The notes: generated by a model not told the origin, from the letters alone. A stretch of 64,000 bases of DNA from Streptomyces sp. S465 (GCF_026898115.1 NZ_CP114036.1:1984001-2048000), one strand, 5' to 3'. Counted from the first letter of the stretch, positions 38,680-47,674 are shown. Program-made: numbers and translations.

Positions 38680-39105
38680 CCAGGGCGGGGTGTCTGTCAG
38701 GGTGGTGGGCATGGCGAATGAGGCGACGACGCATGACGAGCGGCTGCGGGACCTGGAGGCGGAAGCGTTCCGCACCGGGCGGACGCTTGCGGAGCACAGC
38801 GAGCAGCTGGCGACGTTCCGTGAGCAGCAGCGTGCGGCGTTCGGGAACATCGACTCGCTCGCCGATGCCGTAGGGGCGCCGGGTGGCCGGTCGATCACTC
38901 AGCGTCTGGACACGATCGAACGAGTTCTGTTCGCTCTTGCCCGTGCGCAGGGCATCGACCCCGACACCGTCCCCTGACCTGGGCGACCCGATCGTCACCT
39001 GACGGGCTCATCTGTGGGCTCCGGCGTCGACAGCGGGTCGGAACCTTCGCAATGCGCCAACTCGTCTTCCAGGCCCCGGCCCGGTCATCGCGAAGGTGCT
39101 CGGCT
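38680..39105. repeat. Repeat copy R2, with the coiled-coil gene inside
   Basis: Its flanks (38680-38705 and 38990-39105) equal the continuous sequence of R1 at 36546-36695. It is cut at 39106 by sequence starting GGCCTTGGGGAACATCGG. Confidence 0.7.
38711..38977 (+). CDS. Coiled-coil hypothetical protein (88 aa)
   Basis: MANEATTHDERLRDLEAEAF and LAEHSEQLATFREQQRAAFG form a heptad-rich helix (about 8-50). A second amphipathic helix follows (ITQRLDTIERVLFALARAQG). It probably dimerises. GTG 38666 would add 15 residues. It sits between the halves of a repeat that occurs elsewhere without it. Family unknown. Confidence 0.45.
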   Translation: MANEATTHDERLRDLEAEAFRTGRTLAEHSEQLATFREQQRAAFGNIDSLADAVGAPGGRSITQRLDTIERVLFALARAQGIDPDTVP

Positions 39106-39805
39106 ACGGCCTTGGGGAACATCGGTACAGCCGTTGGCGCTGATATTGATCAAGGGGTCTAGCTGCGGATTTCCGTGTTCGGGTGGGGCTGAGTCTGGAG
39201 ACGGTTGCGGAGGTCGATCTCCTCGGGGGTGAGCGGGTCTTTGGCCGGCGGATGCGGACGGGCTTGGGTCGCAGCGGCAGGGCGTCGTCCGCCGCAGCCT
39301 CCTCGGCTTCGGCCAGCGCTCGGTAGAGGGAGGCGACCGATGGGTTCTTGCCCGTGTTCTTCCCGGTCTTTATGACCAGCTTCTTCGCGATCTCGGGGAC
39401 GGGGACGCCCTTGTCCTTGAGGGCGACGGCGAAGGTGAGCATGTCGTCATCGATGACCTTCGGCCGTCCGCCATGGTTGTCCTTGGCCGCTGCGGTGACC
39501 TGGCCTTCGAGGGTCTTCTCCCGGATGTAGTTGCGCTCGATCTGTCCGGCGACGGCGAGCGCGGCGAAGAACATGGCGCCCATGCCGTTGGGGTCGTAGA
39601 TGCCGGTGAGCGGGCCGGTGAGGAGTTCGAGTTGGATGCCGCCGGCTTGGAGTTCGGCGGACAGCGTCATCAGCTCGGCCGCGTTGCGCGCGAGCCGCTT
39701 GAGCTCGTGGACGGTGAAGATGACCGGCGTCTCGGGTGCGGCCTCCTTGAACTGGCGGGCCAGTGCGAGCGCCTTCTCCAGTTCGGGCCCGGCTGTGGGG
39801 ACCAT
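39104..39805 (-). pseudogene. Serine recombinase lacking its catalytic N-terminus
   Basis: This 233-aa frame starts inside the resolvase domain (PELEKALALARQFKEAAPET, VIFTVHELKRLARNAAELMT, GPLTGIYDPNGMGAMFFAAL). It continues through the linker helix IERNYIREKTLEGQVTAA and the HTH part VPEIAKKLVIKT and PSVASLYRALAEAEEA. The catalytic Ser region (RxSTxxQ) seen in the copy at 42.7 kb is absent and replaced by MVPTAG. It is therefore a truncated, non-catalytic copy. Direct repeats lie at both ends. Confidence 0.7.
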
Positions 39806-39925
39806 CCGTACAGCCAGTATCGATGAGATTGATCATGGTCGCGTAGCAGGTCAGACACTCGATCGCGGGATCTTCGGTCGTGGGGAACATCGGTGCAGCC
39901 GCTGACGCCAAGCACTTGATCTTGA
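39113..39925. repeat. Three degenerate direct repeats around the truncated recombinase
   Basis: GGGGAACATCGGTACAGCCG (about 39116), GGGGACCATCCGTACAGCC (about 39797) and GGGGAACATCGGTGCAGCCG (about 39879) share their first about 20 bases and are each followed within 25 bases by TTGATC. They are direct, not inverted, repeats. They could be recombinase sites or repeated transposon ends starting with GGGG. Confidence 0.5.
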
Positions 39926-40096
39926 TGGTGCGGGCTCGAGTGTCCGGGACTATAGGGGGCGGACCCGCTGGCGCGGAGCCCTAACGCCAATCTCGGTCAG
40001 CCCCTCTTGGGGGCCGAGAAAAATTCATGTGAACCAGCGTGCAGGCACGGTGCCTTACCAGGGTGAAGGTAGCCAGCAGATGCCCCAGGAGCGGAC

Positions 40097-40435
40097 ATGG
40101 TCTTTCGAGAGATCCGGACAGCATTGGGCGGCACCCTGAGGGGACGGGTGAGTGGGATGTGGCACACGATTCGGACGTGGATTGAGGGCAGGAACGCCGT
40201 GGCGTTCGAGCGTGAGCGGCGCTCGACGTTGCTCGCGGTGCCGGCGACCCTTCATCAGGGCGGGAGAATCTACGATCAGCGGACTGACGGCAGCGTCCTG
40301 GAGATCGCCGTTCCCACCCCAGGACATTCGGGTGTCATCATCGGTGAGAGCGTCCGGCAGCACAGCACCGCATCGCCCCCTCCCGTGCTTCCCTCATCCT
40401 CCCGTCCCGCCCTTTCCGGTACCGAGGAGCAGTGA
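40097..40435 (+). CDS. Small protein at the head of the RES-sigma operon (112 aa)
   Basis: ATG 40097 follows AGGAGCGG at good spacing. The N-terminus is basic and amphipathic (MVFREIRTALGGTLRGRVSG, WHTIRTWIEGRNAVAFERER). A beta-rich middle follows (STLLAVPATLHQGGRIYDQR, TDGSVLEIAVPTPG), with a Pro/Ser tail. I recognise no family. It ends three bases before the RES-sigma gene, so the two are surely co-translated. A regulator or antitoxin role is possible by position only. Confidence 0.65.
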   Translation: MVFREIRTALGGTLRGRVSGMWHTIRTWIEGRNAVAFERERRSTLLAVPATLHQGGRIYDQRTDGSVLEIAVPTPGHSGVIIGESVRQHSTASPPPVLPSSSRPALSGTEEQ

Positions 40436-40438
40436 TCT

Positions 40439-41641
40439 ATGTCCGTCCTCCGTCCTCCATCACAGCCCCTGGTCGGCGAGGCTTTTCGTATCCCGGAGGG
40501 CACATCCCTCCACAGGGTTCACTACGAACGGCGCGGTCCGACCGCGTTCAACCCTGTTGTCGAAAACAGTCACTTCTTCGGCGAGCGCTTCGACGGCACG
40601 CCTGCGGATCCGTACCCCTTCCTCTATGCGGCCTTCACTCCTGAAACGGCGCTTGCGGAGACGGTGCTGCATGCCGTTCCCTTCGACGAGGGAGGAGCGC
40701 GGCTGATCTCGCCCAAGATAATCTCGGGACGTCGCCTAGCCGAGTTGAAGACCACTGAGCCACTGGATCTCCTCGACCTGACGAGCGCCGCTGCCCTTGC
40801 TCGTGTCGGTCAGTCATCTTGGCTCGTACTTGCCGACAGCGGTGAATACCGTCATACGCGGGCCTGGGCTGCGCTGCTGCGCGAGCACAACCCCTGGGCC
40901 CAGGGGTTCGTGTGGCCTTCGTTTTGTAGTCACCCAGAGCACATGGTGGTGCTCTTCGGCGACCGGTGCCCCTCCAACATCCTGGTTGAGGTCAAATCCG
41001 CACCGCTCAATCCGACGCGGGCGAACGATCTCTTGCGAGCGTTCCGAGCTCAGATTCCTCACCAGGACCCGCCTGGGCCCCTTGATGAGGCCCTACCCAT
41101 TAGCGAGCCGCCCCAGCCAGCGAAAGAGAAGGAGGGTGACGACTTCGTCTCCTTCTTCAAGGCTCACTTCCCGCAGGTCTGTCGCATCCTCAACGCGCGA
41201 CAGAACGACTGGGAACTGGCGCAGGATGCTGCCAGCCGGGCCTTCCAGATCGCTCACCGCAGATGGCCAGACGTACGCGCCCACCCCAACCGCGTCGGCT
41301 GGGTCGTCAAGACTGGCCGACGGATCCTCATGAGGGTGCACCGCATTCAGGCAAAGCACCCAGAACAGCATCTGGGCGACACCGATCTCAATGTGTCGTG
41401 CGAGGACCTGGATCCTGCGACCACGACGGTGGAGAAGGTGGCCCTCCGCGCCGCGATCAGGAACCTCGCCCGGGACAAGCGCGAGTGCTTCGTCATGCAC
41501 TACGTGCTCCATTACTCCGTGGCAGACATCGCTGAGTTCGTGCAGATCCCACCCGGCACGGTCAAGAGTCGACTCAGTGCAGCACGCAGGGACCTCAGGG
41601 ACGCACTCGGTCACGATTTCCGCGAGGGAGGCACACGATGA
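40439..41641 (+). CDS. RES-domain toxin fused to an ECF-type sigma factor
   Basis: This 400-aa protein starts with ATG 40439 after GAGGAGC. Residues 20-190 look like a RES domain, the NAD-degrading fold of RES-Xre toxin-antitoxins: SLHRVHYERRGPTAFNP, Arg50 in FFGERFDG, Glu74 in ALAETVLHA and Ser161 in VWPSFCSHPEH, plausibly the R-E-S triad. Residues 235-300 form sigma-70 region 2 (FVSFFKAHFPQVCRIL, QDAASRAFQIAHRRWPDVRA, GWVVKTGRR). Residues 333-390 form region 4, with the HTH VADIAEFVQIPPGTVKSRLS. A Pro/acidic linker (about 205-234) joins them. There is no frameshift at the junction. The pairing suggests transcription initiation coupled to NAD cleavage or binding. I know of no described example. 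Confidence 0.75.
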   Translation: MSVLRPPSQPLVGEAFRIPEGTSLHRVHYERRGPTAFNPVVENSHFFGERFDGTPADPYPFLYAAFTPETALAETVLHAVPFDEGGARLISPKIISGRRLAELKTTEPLDLLDLTSAAALARVGQSSWLVLADSGEYRHTRAWAALLREHNPWAQGFVWPSFCSHPEHMVVLFGDRCPSNILVEVKSAPLNPTRANDLLRAFRAQIPHQDPPGPLDEALPISEPPQPAKEKEGDDFVSFFKAHFPQVCRILNARQNDWELAQDAASRAFQIAHRRWPDVRAHPNRVGWVVKTGRRILMRVHRIQAKHPEQHLGDTDLNVSCEDLDPATTTVEKVALRAAIRNLARDKRECFVMHYVLHYSVADIAEFVQIPPGTVKSRLSAARRDLRDALGHDFREGGTR

Positions 41642-41823
41642 AGCCCAACGCCGAAGTCCACGTCGAAGGATTCAACCGGGCGATGTCCGAGGAAGAGGTG
41701 CTCAGCCACCTCGCCGAGCTCAGGCACCGCGCCGCCATGCACACGCCCATCCTCGACGACGACGACTATGAAGCGGCCATCGACGAGGCAGCTCGTGAGA
41801 TCGCTGGGGAACCAGTCCTCTGA
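41638..41823 (+). CDS. Small acidic protein (61 aa), third gene of RES-sigma operon
   Basis: The start overlaps the preceding stop as ATGA, a sign of translational coupling. The peptide is acidic and helical (EGFNRAMSEEEVLSHLAELR, LDDDDYEAAIDEAAREIAG). The size and charge suit an antitoxin or anti-sigma partner, but no family is recognised. A recombinase pseudogene follows on the opposite strand after 46 bp. Confidence 0.65.
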   Translation: MKPNAEVHVEGFNRAMSEEEVLSHLAELRHRAAMHTPILDDDDYEAAIDEAAREIAGEPVL

Positions 41824-41869
41824 CGACGCCCGGAAACGGAAAGAGAAGAGGACCCAGCCCGGGGCCGGA

Positions 41870-42958
41870 TCACTGGGCATTTCCATCCCGGACCTGCGCC
41901 AGCAGCTGGGCGACGACGTCGGTCGTGCCCTCCTCGGTCTGCTGGACCAGATCGTCCAGCACGCGGTCCTTGTCGAGGACTTGCCGGGTGAGCCGTTCCA
42001 TCGGCTCCGGGTCGGTGCCACTGCCAGGGCGGGTGATCCGTGCGCGGACCGGTCGGCGGGGGCCGACGACGTGCGCCCCTGTCGGGGCGTCGGCTTCCTC
42101 GGCCTCGGCGAGTGCCCGGTAGACGGAGGCGACCGAGGGGTGCTGTCCGGCGTTCTGGCCGGTCTTGATGGTCAGCTTCTTGGCGATCTCGGGGACGGGG
42201 ACGCCGCGGTCTTTCAGCGCGAGGGCCAGCAGAAGGGAGTCGTCGTCGATGACCTTCGGTCGTCCGCCGTGGGTTGCCCTTCGCGGCGGCTGTGACCTGC
42301 CCTTCCAGGGTCTTCTCCCGGATGTAGTTGCGCTCGATCTGCGCGGCGGCGGCCAGGACGGCGAAGAACATCGCACCCATGCCGTTGGGGTCGTAGACAC
42401 CGGTGAGCGGGCCGGTGAGGAGTTCGAGCTGGACGCCGGCGGTCTGGAGCTGGCCGGAGAGGGCCATCAGCTCGGCGGCGTTGCGGGCCAGGCGCTTGAG
42501 CTCGTGGACGGTGAGGATGACCTCCTGATCGGGGGCGGCCTCCCTGATGTCGTATGCCAGCTTCAGCGCCTCCTCCAGCTCGGGGCGGACCTTGACGCGG
42601 GTGGAGATCTTCTCGGAGAAGATCAGCTTGCAGACCGGTTCGAGCGCATCGAGCTGTGACTGGAGTTCCTGCTGCGCGGTCGAGCAGCGGGCGTATCCGA
42701 TCCGGATCGGCAGGGCGACCGGTATCCCTGGGGCTCGACGAGCGGGCCCGACTTCCACGGCCGCCCGGGGCCGCGGCTGACGGGGACGAGGACTTCCAGT
42801 TCCTCCCGGAGGGTGGGGACGAGGATGAAGCGCGGCGTGTGGTACTTCGCCGCGGTCTTCCCGGCGCGGGTGCGGCACGGACTCCCCGCGCGGGATTCAC
42901 ACTTCGGACAGTCGTTTCGTTCTACCGCGTTTGCGGCTTGATCGGGCGTGAGATGCAC
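41870..42958 (-). pseudogene. Zinc-finger/serine recombinase, two frameshifts
   Basis: From GTG 42958 the protein has a Cys-rich zinc finger (DCPKCESRAGSPCRTRAGKT). The catalytic domain follows in another frame (IRIGYARCSTAQQELQSQLD, with Ser in RCSTA; FSEKISTRVKVRPELEEALK; GPLTGVYDPNGMGAMFFAVL). After an extra C near 42273, the C-terminal part continues in a third frame (HGGRPKVIDDDSLLLALALK, VPEIAKKLTIKTGQNAG). The first shift lies near 42740. It is the fuller relative of the truncated copy at 39.1-39.8 kb. The catalytic residues remain but the frame is broken twice. Confidence 0.7.
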
Positions 42959-43176
42959 CCCGGCAGTCTGTCAGAACTGTTTCGCAGAAGTCCGGAGTTC
43001 TGAGAGGTCTTTTGCGAACGGCGACCTGGGGGAACGTGATCGCTGCCGGGGCTCTTGCAGAACTCTCGCATCTGTTCATTTGTGAGAATGCCGAGAAGTC
43101 GAACGTGCAACCGAGCGGGCGTCCGATCGGAGCGGCTTGCCGGACGCCACGTCACGGCGAAGACCAACCTGTGTGC

Positions 43177-44016
43177 TCAGGAGGGCTGACGGAGTGCGCT
43201 GACCAGTGCGCGCGGGTCGTCGGCGTGGAAGCGGATGGTGTGGGCCTTTTCCGCTGCGCCGAGCGGGCGGGTGAAAGGGAGCGGCCGGTTCAGCTCCAGG
43301 GTCACCGAGGTCTGGCTGCCCACGATCAAGTCGAGGACCCCGTCCTCGGAGAGGGTGACCAGGCGGCCTTCGGGATAGCGCCGGTCGACCCGGACCGAAG
43401 CGACCGCGTCCTGCGGTACGGCAAGGTCGAACAGAGCTCCGTAGCGGATCCGCAGTGAGCCGTCGGGGTGCACGACGTGCGGCCGGGTGACGCAAGCGGC
43501 GTGCAGGGCCAGCACAAGGACGACGCCGTACAGGTCGAGTACCAGGATCATCCGGTGGACCGCTGGCCAAGGGATGAGGAAGGCCAAGCCCACCGTCTCG
43601 ATGACCATCACGAAGAGCAGCCCGTACATCATCGCGGTCTGAGGCCCGGTGTACGCGACAGCGAGGTCCCCAGGGCGCACCCCGTGCGTGCCGCGCCGGA
43701 CCCACCACCCCAGGGAGGCGAGGGCGCGCAGTTCGTGGAGGATCAGGCGGCGGACCGTCACCGGCACTGCCTCCTGTACGGCGGCCTGCCGCGCCGCCTG
43801 GCGGTCCGCGCCGCGGGTGCGCGCGGCGACGTACAGCGAGCGCAGCACCCAGGCCTCCAGCAGCAGCACCGCGAGCACCAGCGCCTCGGCGCCCGCCAGC
43901 GCCCACCCGGGCGGCCGGACCCCGACTATCAGGCAGGCCGCCAGGGCCAGTTCCCCCGGCAGCACAGCGGCCACGGCGACCCGCGCCGCTCGTACGCCCC
44001 TTGGTCGGCCGCTCAT
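43177..44016 (-). CDS. Membrane protein with C-terminal PH-like cytosolic part
   Basis: This 279-aa protein has two N-terminal hydrophobic segments (about 12-32 and 38-60), two more in the middle (MMYGLLFVMVIETVGLAFLI and MILVLDLYGVVLVLALHAAC, about 128-175) and a strand-rich C-terminus (HPDGSLRIRYGALFDLAVPQ, YPEGRLVTLSEDGVLDLIVG). The start ATG 44016 overlaps the MerR stop by four bases, so the two genes are translationally coupled. Function unknown; the MerR protein presumably controls it. Confidence 0.75.
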   Translation of the reverse strand: MSGRPRGVRAARVAVAAVLPGELALAACLIVGVRPPGWALAGAEALVLAVLLLEAWVLRSLYVAARTRGADRQAARQAAVQEAVPVTVRRLILHELRALASLGWWVRRGTHGVRPGDLAVAYTGPQTAMMYGLLFVMVIETVGLAFLIPWPAVHRMILVLDLYGVVLVLALHAACVTRPHVVHPDGSLRIRYGALFDLAVPQDAVASVRVDRRYPEGRLVTLSEDGVLDLIVGSQTSVTLELNRPLPFTRPLGAAEKAHTIRFHADDPRALVSALRQPS

Positions 44017-44747
44017 CCCCGGCCCCTTTCCATGAACGCGTCCATGAGCCGGCCCACGACTTCCGCCTGCGCGGGGGCGTACTCGGCGAGCAACGCCTCC
44101 TTGAATCCGGTCACGATCGCCCCGTCCTCGGGGATTGCGGCGAACAGTTCCTCGGGGACGGCTGCCATCAGGTCAGCTGCCAGGGGTGCGATCCGCGGAT
44201 CGTCGGCGGGGGCTTCGGCGAGCGCGTCGAGGCGCTCATACAGTTCGACGACCGCGGGATCGGCGATCAGAGTTTCGAGCAGCGCGAAAATCTCTTGGTT
44301 ACCGGTGCTGGTGGCGTCCATCAGCGTGAGGTACTCGCGGTCCTTGGCCGCGCTCGGCGAATCTGTTCGGGGGGCCTGTGCCAGCAGTGCGGCGAGGGCG
44401 GGTGAGACGGGCCCGGTCGCGCCGGGCGGCTCGGCGAGCAGGGCGCTGAGCCGGCGGCGGCGCACCCGGATAGCGACCTCCTGGCGGGCCAGGTCGGCGT
44501 CGAGTTCTTCTAATATCTCGGCCAGTTCGCGCCCGGCATCGTCGGCGAGGGCGTCACGCACTTCATCGAGGCTGAGGCCGAGTTCGGTAAGCCGGCGCAC
44601 TCGGGCGAGCAGGACGGCATCGCGGACACTGTAGGCCCGGTAGCCGTTGGGGCGCCGCTCCGGTTCCGGAAGCAGACCGACATGGTGGTAGTGCCGGATC
44701 GCCCGGGTGGTGAGCCCCACGAGCGCGGCGATCTCTCCGATTCGCAT
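44013..44747 (-). CDS. MerR-family transcriptional regulator
   Basis: This 244-aa protein has a classic MerR winged helix at 1-70 (MRIGEIAALVGLTTRAIRHY, GLLPEPERRPNGYRAYSVRD). The dimerisation helix (about 75-115) includes LSLDEVRDALADDAG. A long C-terminal helical domain (about 130-240) resembles TipA-like or unassigned effector domains. A long, mismatched palindrome lies between 14 and 35 bases upstream. MerR proteins activate or repress by untwisting a 19-20 bp spacer. The gene is the first of a two-gene operon with the membrane protein. Confidence 0.88.
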   Translation of the reverse strand: MRIGEIAALVGLTTRAIRHYHHVGLLPEPERRPNGYRAYSVRDAVLLARVRRLTELGLSLDEVRDALADDAGRELAEILEELDADLARQEVAIRVRRRRLSALLAEPPGATGPVSPALAALLAQAPRTDSPSAAKDREYLTLMDATSTGNQEIFALLETLIADPAVVELYERLDALAEAPADDPRIAPLAADLMAAVPEELFAAIPEDGAIVTGFKEALLAEYAPAQAEVVGRLMDAFMERGRG

Positions 44748-44760
44748 GCCGCCAGTAGAA

Positions 44761-44782
44761 ACCCTGCCGTTGCGTCAAGGTC
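44761..44782 (-). promoter_or_regulatory. Candidate MerR promoter/operator
   Basis: Read on the minus strand, TTGACCTTGACGCAACGGCA with AGGGT following contains a -35-like TTGACC and an imperfect dyad (ACCTTGAC / GGCAGGGT), placed 14-35 bases before the MerR start. This is typical of autoregulated MerR genes. Confidence 0.45.
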
Positions 44783-44847
44783 AAGCGGTGAAAGTATCGT
44801 CGGGCGCAAAACGATTCAAGCGCGTCTACACATCGGAGTGGTACTGA

Positions 44848-46100
44848 GCTTGCCGAAAATGTCGTCCGCCCTGGTAGGAGGGGGTGTGCGCGGTGCGCCG
44901 GAGATCGACCGGCGAAGTCGCCAAAACAGGCGCTCTCGCGAGGCTGGCGCTCACCGCGGCAAGATGATCGACCGTGCTGCTGCGACTGGCTTACCTAGGC
45001 ATGACGAACGCGTTCGCAATGCTTCGCCTGCTGCCGATGACCGACCGGGACAAGGACGCCGAGATCCTCGCCTTGCGCCACCAGATCACCGTGCTGGAAC
45101 GCCAACTCGGCAAGGACAAGATCCGGTTCACGCCCAGCGATCGAGCGTACCTGTCGGCGCTGCTACACCGGCTGCCACTGCACGTCCTACGACAGTTACG
45201 GCTGCTCGTACGCCCCGACACGATACTGCGTTGGCACCGCACCCTCATCGCGCGCCGCCATGCCACCTCCTGCCGGCCCAAACGCCCAGGACGACCGCGC
45301 ACCGTGCGCTCCATCCGCACCCTGGTACTGCGCCTGGCGAAGGAGAACCCCAGCTGGGGATACCGACGCCTGCACGGCGAGCTGCTCGTGCTGGGGGTGA
45401 AAGTGGGCGCGTCCACCGTCTGGGAAATCTTGAAAGAGGCCGGCATCGACCCAGCACCCGAGCGGAACTCCAGTACCTGGGCCACCTTCCTTCGCGGCCA
45501 GGCTGATGCCCTGCTGGCCTGCGACTTCATGGAAACAGTCACCCTGTCGGGGATGCGGATGTACGTGCTCGTGGTGATCGAACACGGCAGTCGCCGGATC
45601 CGCGTCCTGGGCGCCACCACGCATCCCACCGCCTCCTGGGTGGCGCAAGCGGCGGAAGACCTCGTCATGGACCTCGAAGGCCTTGGCTACCGGGCACGGT
45701 TCATGATCCGGGACCGGGACGGGAAGTTCCCCGACCTGTTCGATGCCGTCCTCAAGGACGCAGGGATCAAAGTCGTCCTCAGCGGCATCCAGATGCCAAG
45801 GACGAACTCGATCGCTGAAAGGTGGATACAGACCTGTCGCCGCGAGCTCCTGGACCGGACGTTGATCTGGAACCAGCGGCACCTCCTCCACACCCTGCGC
45901 GAGTTCGAGCAGTTCTACAACGGACACCGACCACACCAGGGCATCGCGAACGCCAGACCGCTGCACCCCTTGCCCCCGCCGATCGATGACCCGGACACGT
46001 TAGCCCGCCTCGACATACGTCGACGCGATCGCCTCGGCGGCATCCTCCACGAGTACCGGCATGCGGCGTGACCTGCACGCATGAGGTTTCCGGCAAGGGC
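44848..46100 (+). mobile_element. IS-A copy 3, complete
   Basis: Ends GCTTGCCGAAAATGTCGTCC (44848) and ATGAGGTTTCCGGCAAGGGC (ending 46100). It is nearly identical to copy 2 at 25525-26778 but with an unbroken transposase. Its right end abuts an IS-B scrap. Confidence 0.82.
44974..46071 (+). CDS. IS-A transposase (rve-type DDE), intact
   Basis: This 365-aa protein has the same architecture as copy 1: N-terminal hydrophobic helix, HTH, DDE residues in LACDFMETV, IRDRDGKFPDLFDAV and TNSIAERWIQTCRRELLDR, and C-terminal HRPHQGIANARP. It is closer to copy 2 than to copy 1; for example, it has the same NAFAMLRLLPMTDRDKDAEI start and the same GVKVGAST variant. The complete frame and both ends make it a candidate active source for copy 2. 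Confidence 0.85.
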   Translation: MLLRLAYLGMTNAFAMLRLLPMTDRDKDAEILALRHQITVLERQLGKDKIRFTPSDRAYLSALLHRLPLHVLRQLRLLVRPDTILRWHRTLIARRHATSCRPKRPGRPRTVRSIRTLVLRLAKENPSWGYRRLHGELLVLGVKVGASTVWEILKEAGIDPAPERNSSTWATFLRGQADALLACDFMETVTLSGMRMYVLVVIEHGSRRIRVLGATTHPTASWVAQAAEDLVMDLEGLGYRARFMIRDRDGKFPDLFDAVLKDAGIKVVLSGIQMPRTNSIAERWIQTCRRELLDRTLIWNQRHLLHTLREFEQFYNGHRPHQGIANARPLHPLPPPIDDPDTLARLDIRRRDRLGGILHEYRHAA

Positions 46101-46158
46101 AGTGTTGTTCACCGGTGATGAGGAGGCCGTCGGTGCACTCGGTGCGGGCTGTGCGTAT
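46101..46158 (-). mobile_element. IS-B internal scrap
   Basis: This stretch matches the part of IS-B at about 26945-27002 (encoding [12 protein letters not shown] on the minus strand). It is bounded by the IS-A right end and by a different rve IS. Confidence 0.6.
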
Positions 46159-46239
46159 CCTGTGCCGCTCGAAAAGTCATCGCCGCGGACAGGCAAGGCG
46201 TGACCAGGCCGCTGAGACCATGTCCGCGCGATCGTTTCC

Positions 46240-47308
46240 TTGCTGTACAAGGTGACCCGGAAGCTGCTGACCGTTCCAGCGGTGCTCCTCCGTCGCGGGA
46301 CGGCGAAGGACGCAGAATTGCTGGTGTTGCGGCACGAGAACGCGGTCCTGCGCCGCCAACTGGCCGGCCGGTCCGCTATGAACCCGCCGACCGGCTCTGG
46401 TTCGCAGCCCTGTCCGCACTGATCCCCCGACGCCAGTGGCGTGAGGCCTTCCCTGTCACCCCGGGCACCTTGCTTACCTGGCACCGCAGGTTCATCGCCG
46501 CAAAGTGGGACTACACCGCGCGCCGACGCGCGGGACGACCGCCCACCCCGGCCGCGATCAAGGCGCTCGTCATGCGGCTGGCCCCAGAGAATCCGCGGTG
46601 GGGGCACCGACGGATCGAAGGGGAGTTGGCCCGACTCGGGCATCGGATCGCCGCCTCGACGGTCTGGGAGATCCTGCATGCAGCGGGCTTCGATCCGGCG
46701 CCATGTCGTTCAGGTCCCACCTAGCGCGAGTTCTTGACCGCGCAAGCCGAGGGCATCATCGCCGCAGACTTCTTTCACATCGACACCGGGCTCGGCAGAC
46801 GGCTTTACGCGCTGGTGTTCCTCGAGCACGGGACCCGGCGGCTGCACATCACCGGGTCACCGCCCGCCCCACACGGGACTGGGCGGCACAGCAGGCGAGG
46901 AATCTCACCGCTGACCAGGGCATACGCATCGAGACTGTGCACTTCTTGCTGCGTGACCGCGATGGCAAGTACGGCGAGGCCTTCGACGCCGTCTTCCAGG
47001 CCGAGGAGGTGGAGATCCTCAGGAGTGCGCCACAGGCTCCCCGGATGAACGCGCACTGCGAACGCATCATCGGCAGCATCCGACGCGAAGCCCTCGACCA
47101 CATCCTCATCATGAACGAAGCTCACGCCCGCCACATCCTTGGGGCCTACGAGCGGCACTACAACGAACACCGACCCCACCAGGCCCGCAACCAGCTACCA
47201 CCCAACGCTCACGCACAACCCGCCACAGCGCATGGCCCGGCCACCAGCAAAGTTCTGCGCACCCGAGTCCTCGGAGGCCTCATCAACGAGTGCAGATACG
47301 CGGCATGA
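46240..47308 (+). pseudogene. Third rve-type transposase, two frameshifts and one stop
   Basis: It starts with TTG 46240 (LLYKVTRKLLTVPAVLLRRG, AELLVLRHENAVLRRQLAGR). A missing base near 46371 shifts to YEPADRLWFAALSALIPRRQ and NPRWGHRRIEGELARLGHRI. TAG at 46722 replaces an expected Trp codon, then AQAEGIIAADFFHIDT (first Asp) follows. A second shift near 46853 leads to LLRDRDGKYGEAFDAVF, MNAHCERIIGSIRREALDHI and GGLINECRYAA. The DDE residues remain, but the element is dead in this form. No clear terminal repeats were found. 47309-47412 is non-coding. Confidence 0.75.
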
Positions 47309-47412
47309 CGTGCAGCGACAAATTTTCGAGCGGCACACGTTGCCGTCAGCACTGCCGTCAGGGCAGCCGCGAAGCCCCACCGGAAAGAAAATCCGGCGAG
47401 ACCTCGGCCGCA

Positions 47413-47661
47413 TTACCCGGCGATTTTCGAGTGGGCGACATCGAGTGCCCAGCGCATGAATTCGGCAGAGATGCTCTGAATCCTGGGGCTAATGCTCACT
47501 GAGGCTTCACCCCAGCCACCGTCACCAGAAATGGTGACAGCGACGAGTGAGCCGAAAGCACTTCTTTCAGGGTCAACGAATTCGATCACCCGCTCACCTG
47601 ATGTCACGTCATCGAAGTCAATGACGTCGAATTCCTTTCCCTGAAATGTATCTCTTGACAT
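47413..47661 (-). CDS. Candidate immunity protein for the RHS toxin (82 aa)
   Basis: ATG 47661 follows a perfect AGGAGGTG ribosome site and lies 13 bases after the RHS stop on the same strand. The protein is small, acidic and strand-rich (GKEFDVIDFDDVTSGERVIE, VAVTISGDGGWGEASVSISP) with a final helix (AEFMRWALDVAHSKIA). It has no signal peptide. Position, size and strong translation are those of an immunity gene that protects the producer and its kin from the toxin. The family is not certain. Confidence 0.7.
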   Translation of the reverse strand: MSRDTFQGKEFDVIDFDDVTSGERVIEFVDPERSAFGSLVAVTISGDGGWGEASVSISPRIQSISAEFMRWALDVAHSKIAG

Positions 47662-47674
47662 CTCACACCTCCTG

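Noticed and set aside
36546..39925. Possible CRISPR array because of several repeats
   Set aside because: The repeats are few, unequal in length, irregularly spaced and associated with genes, with no spacer pattern or cas genes.
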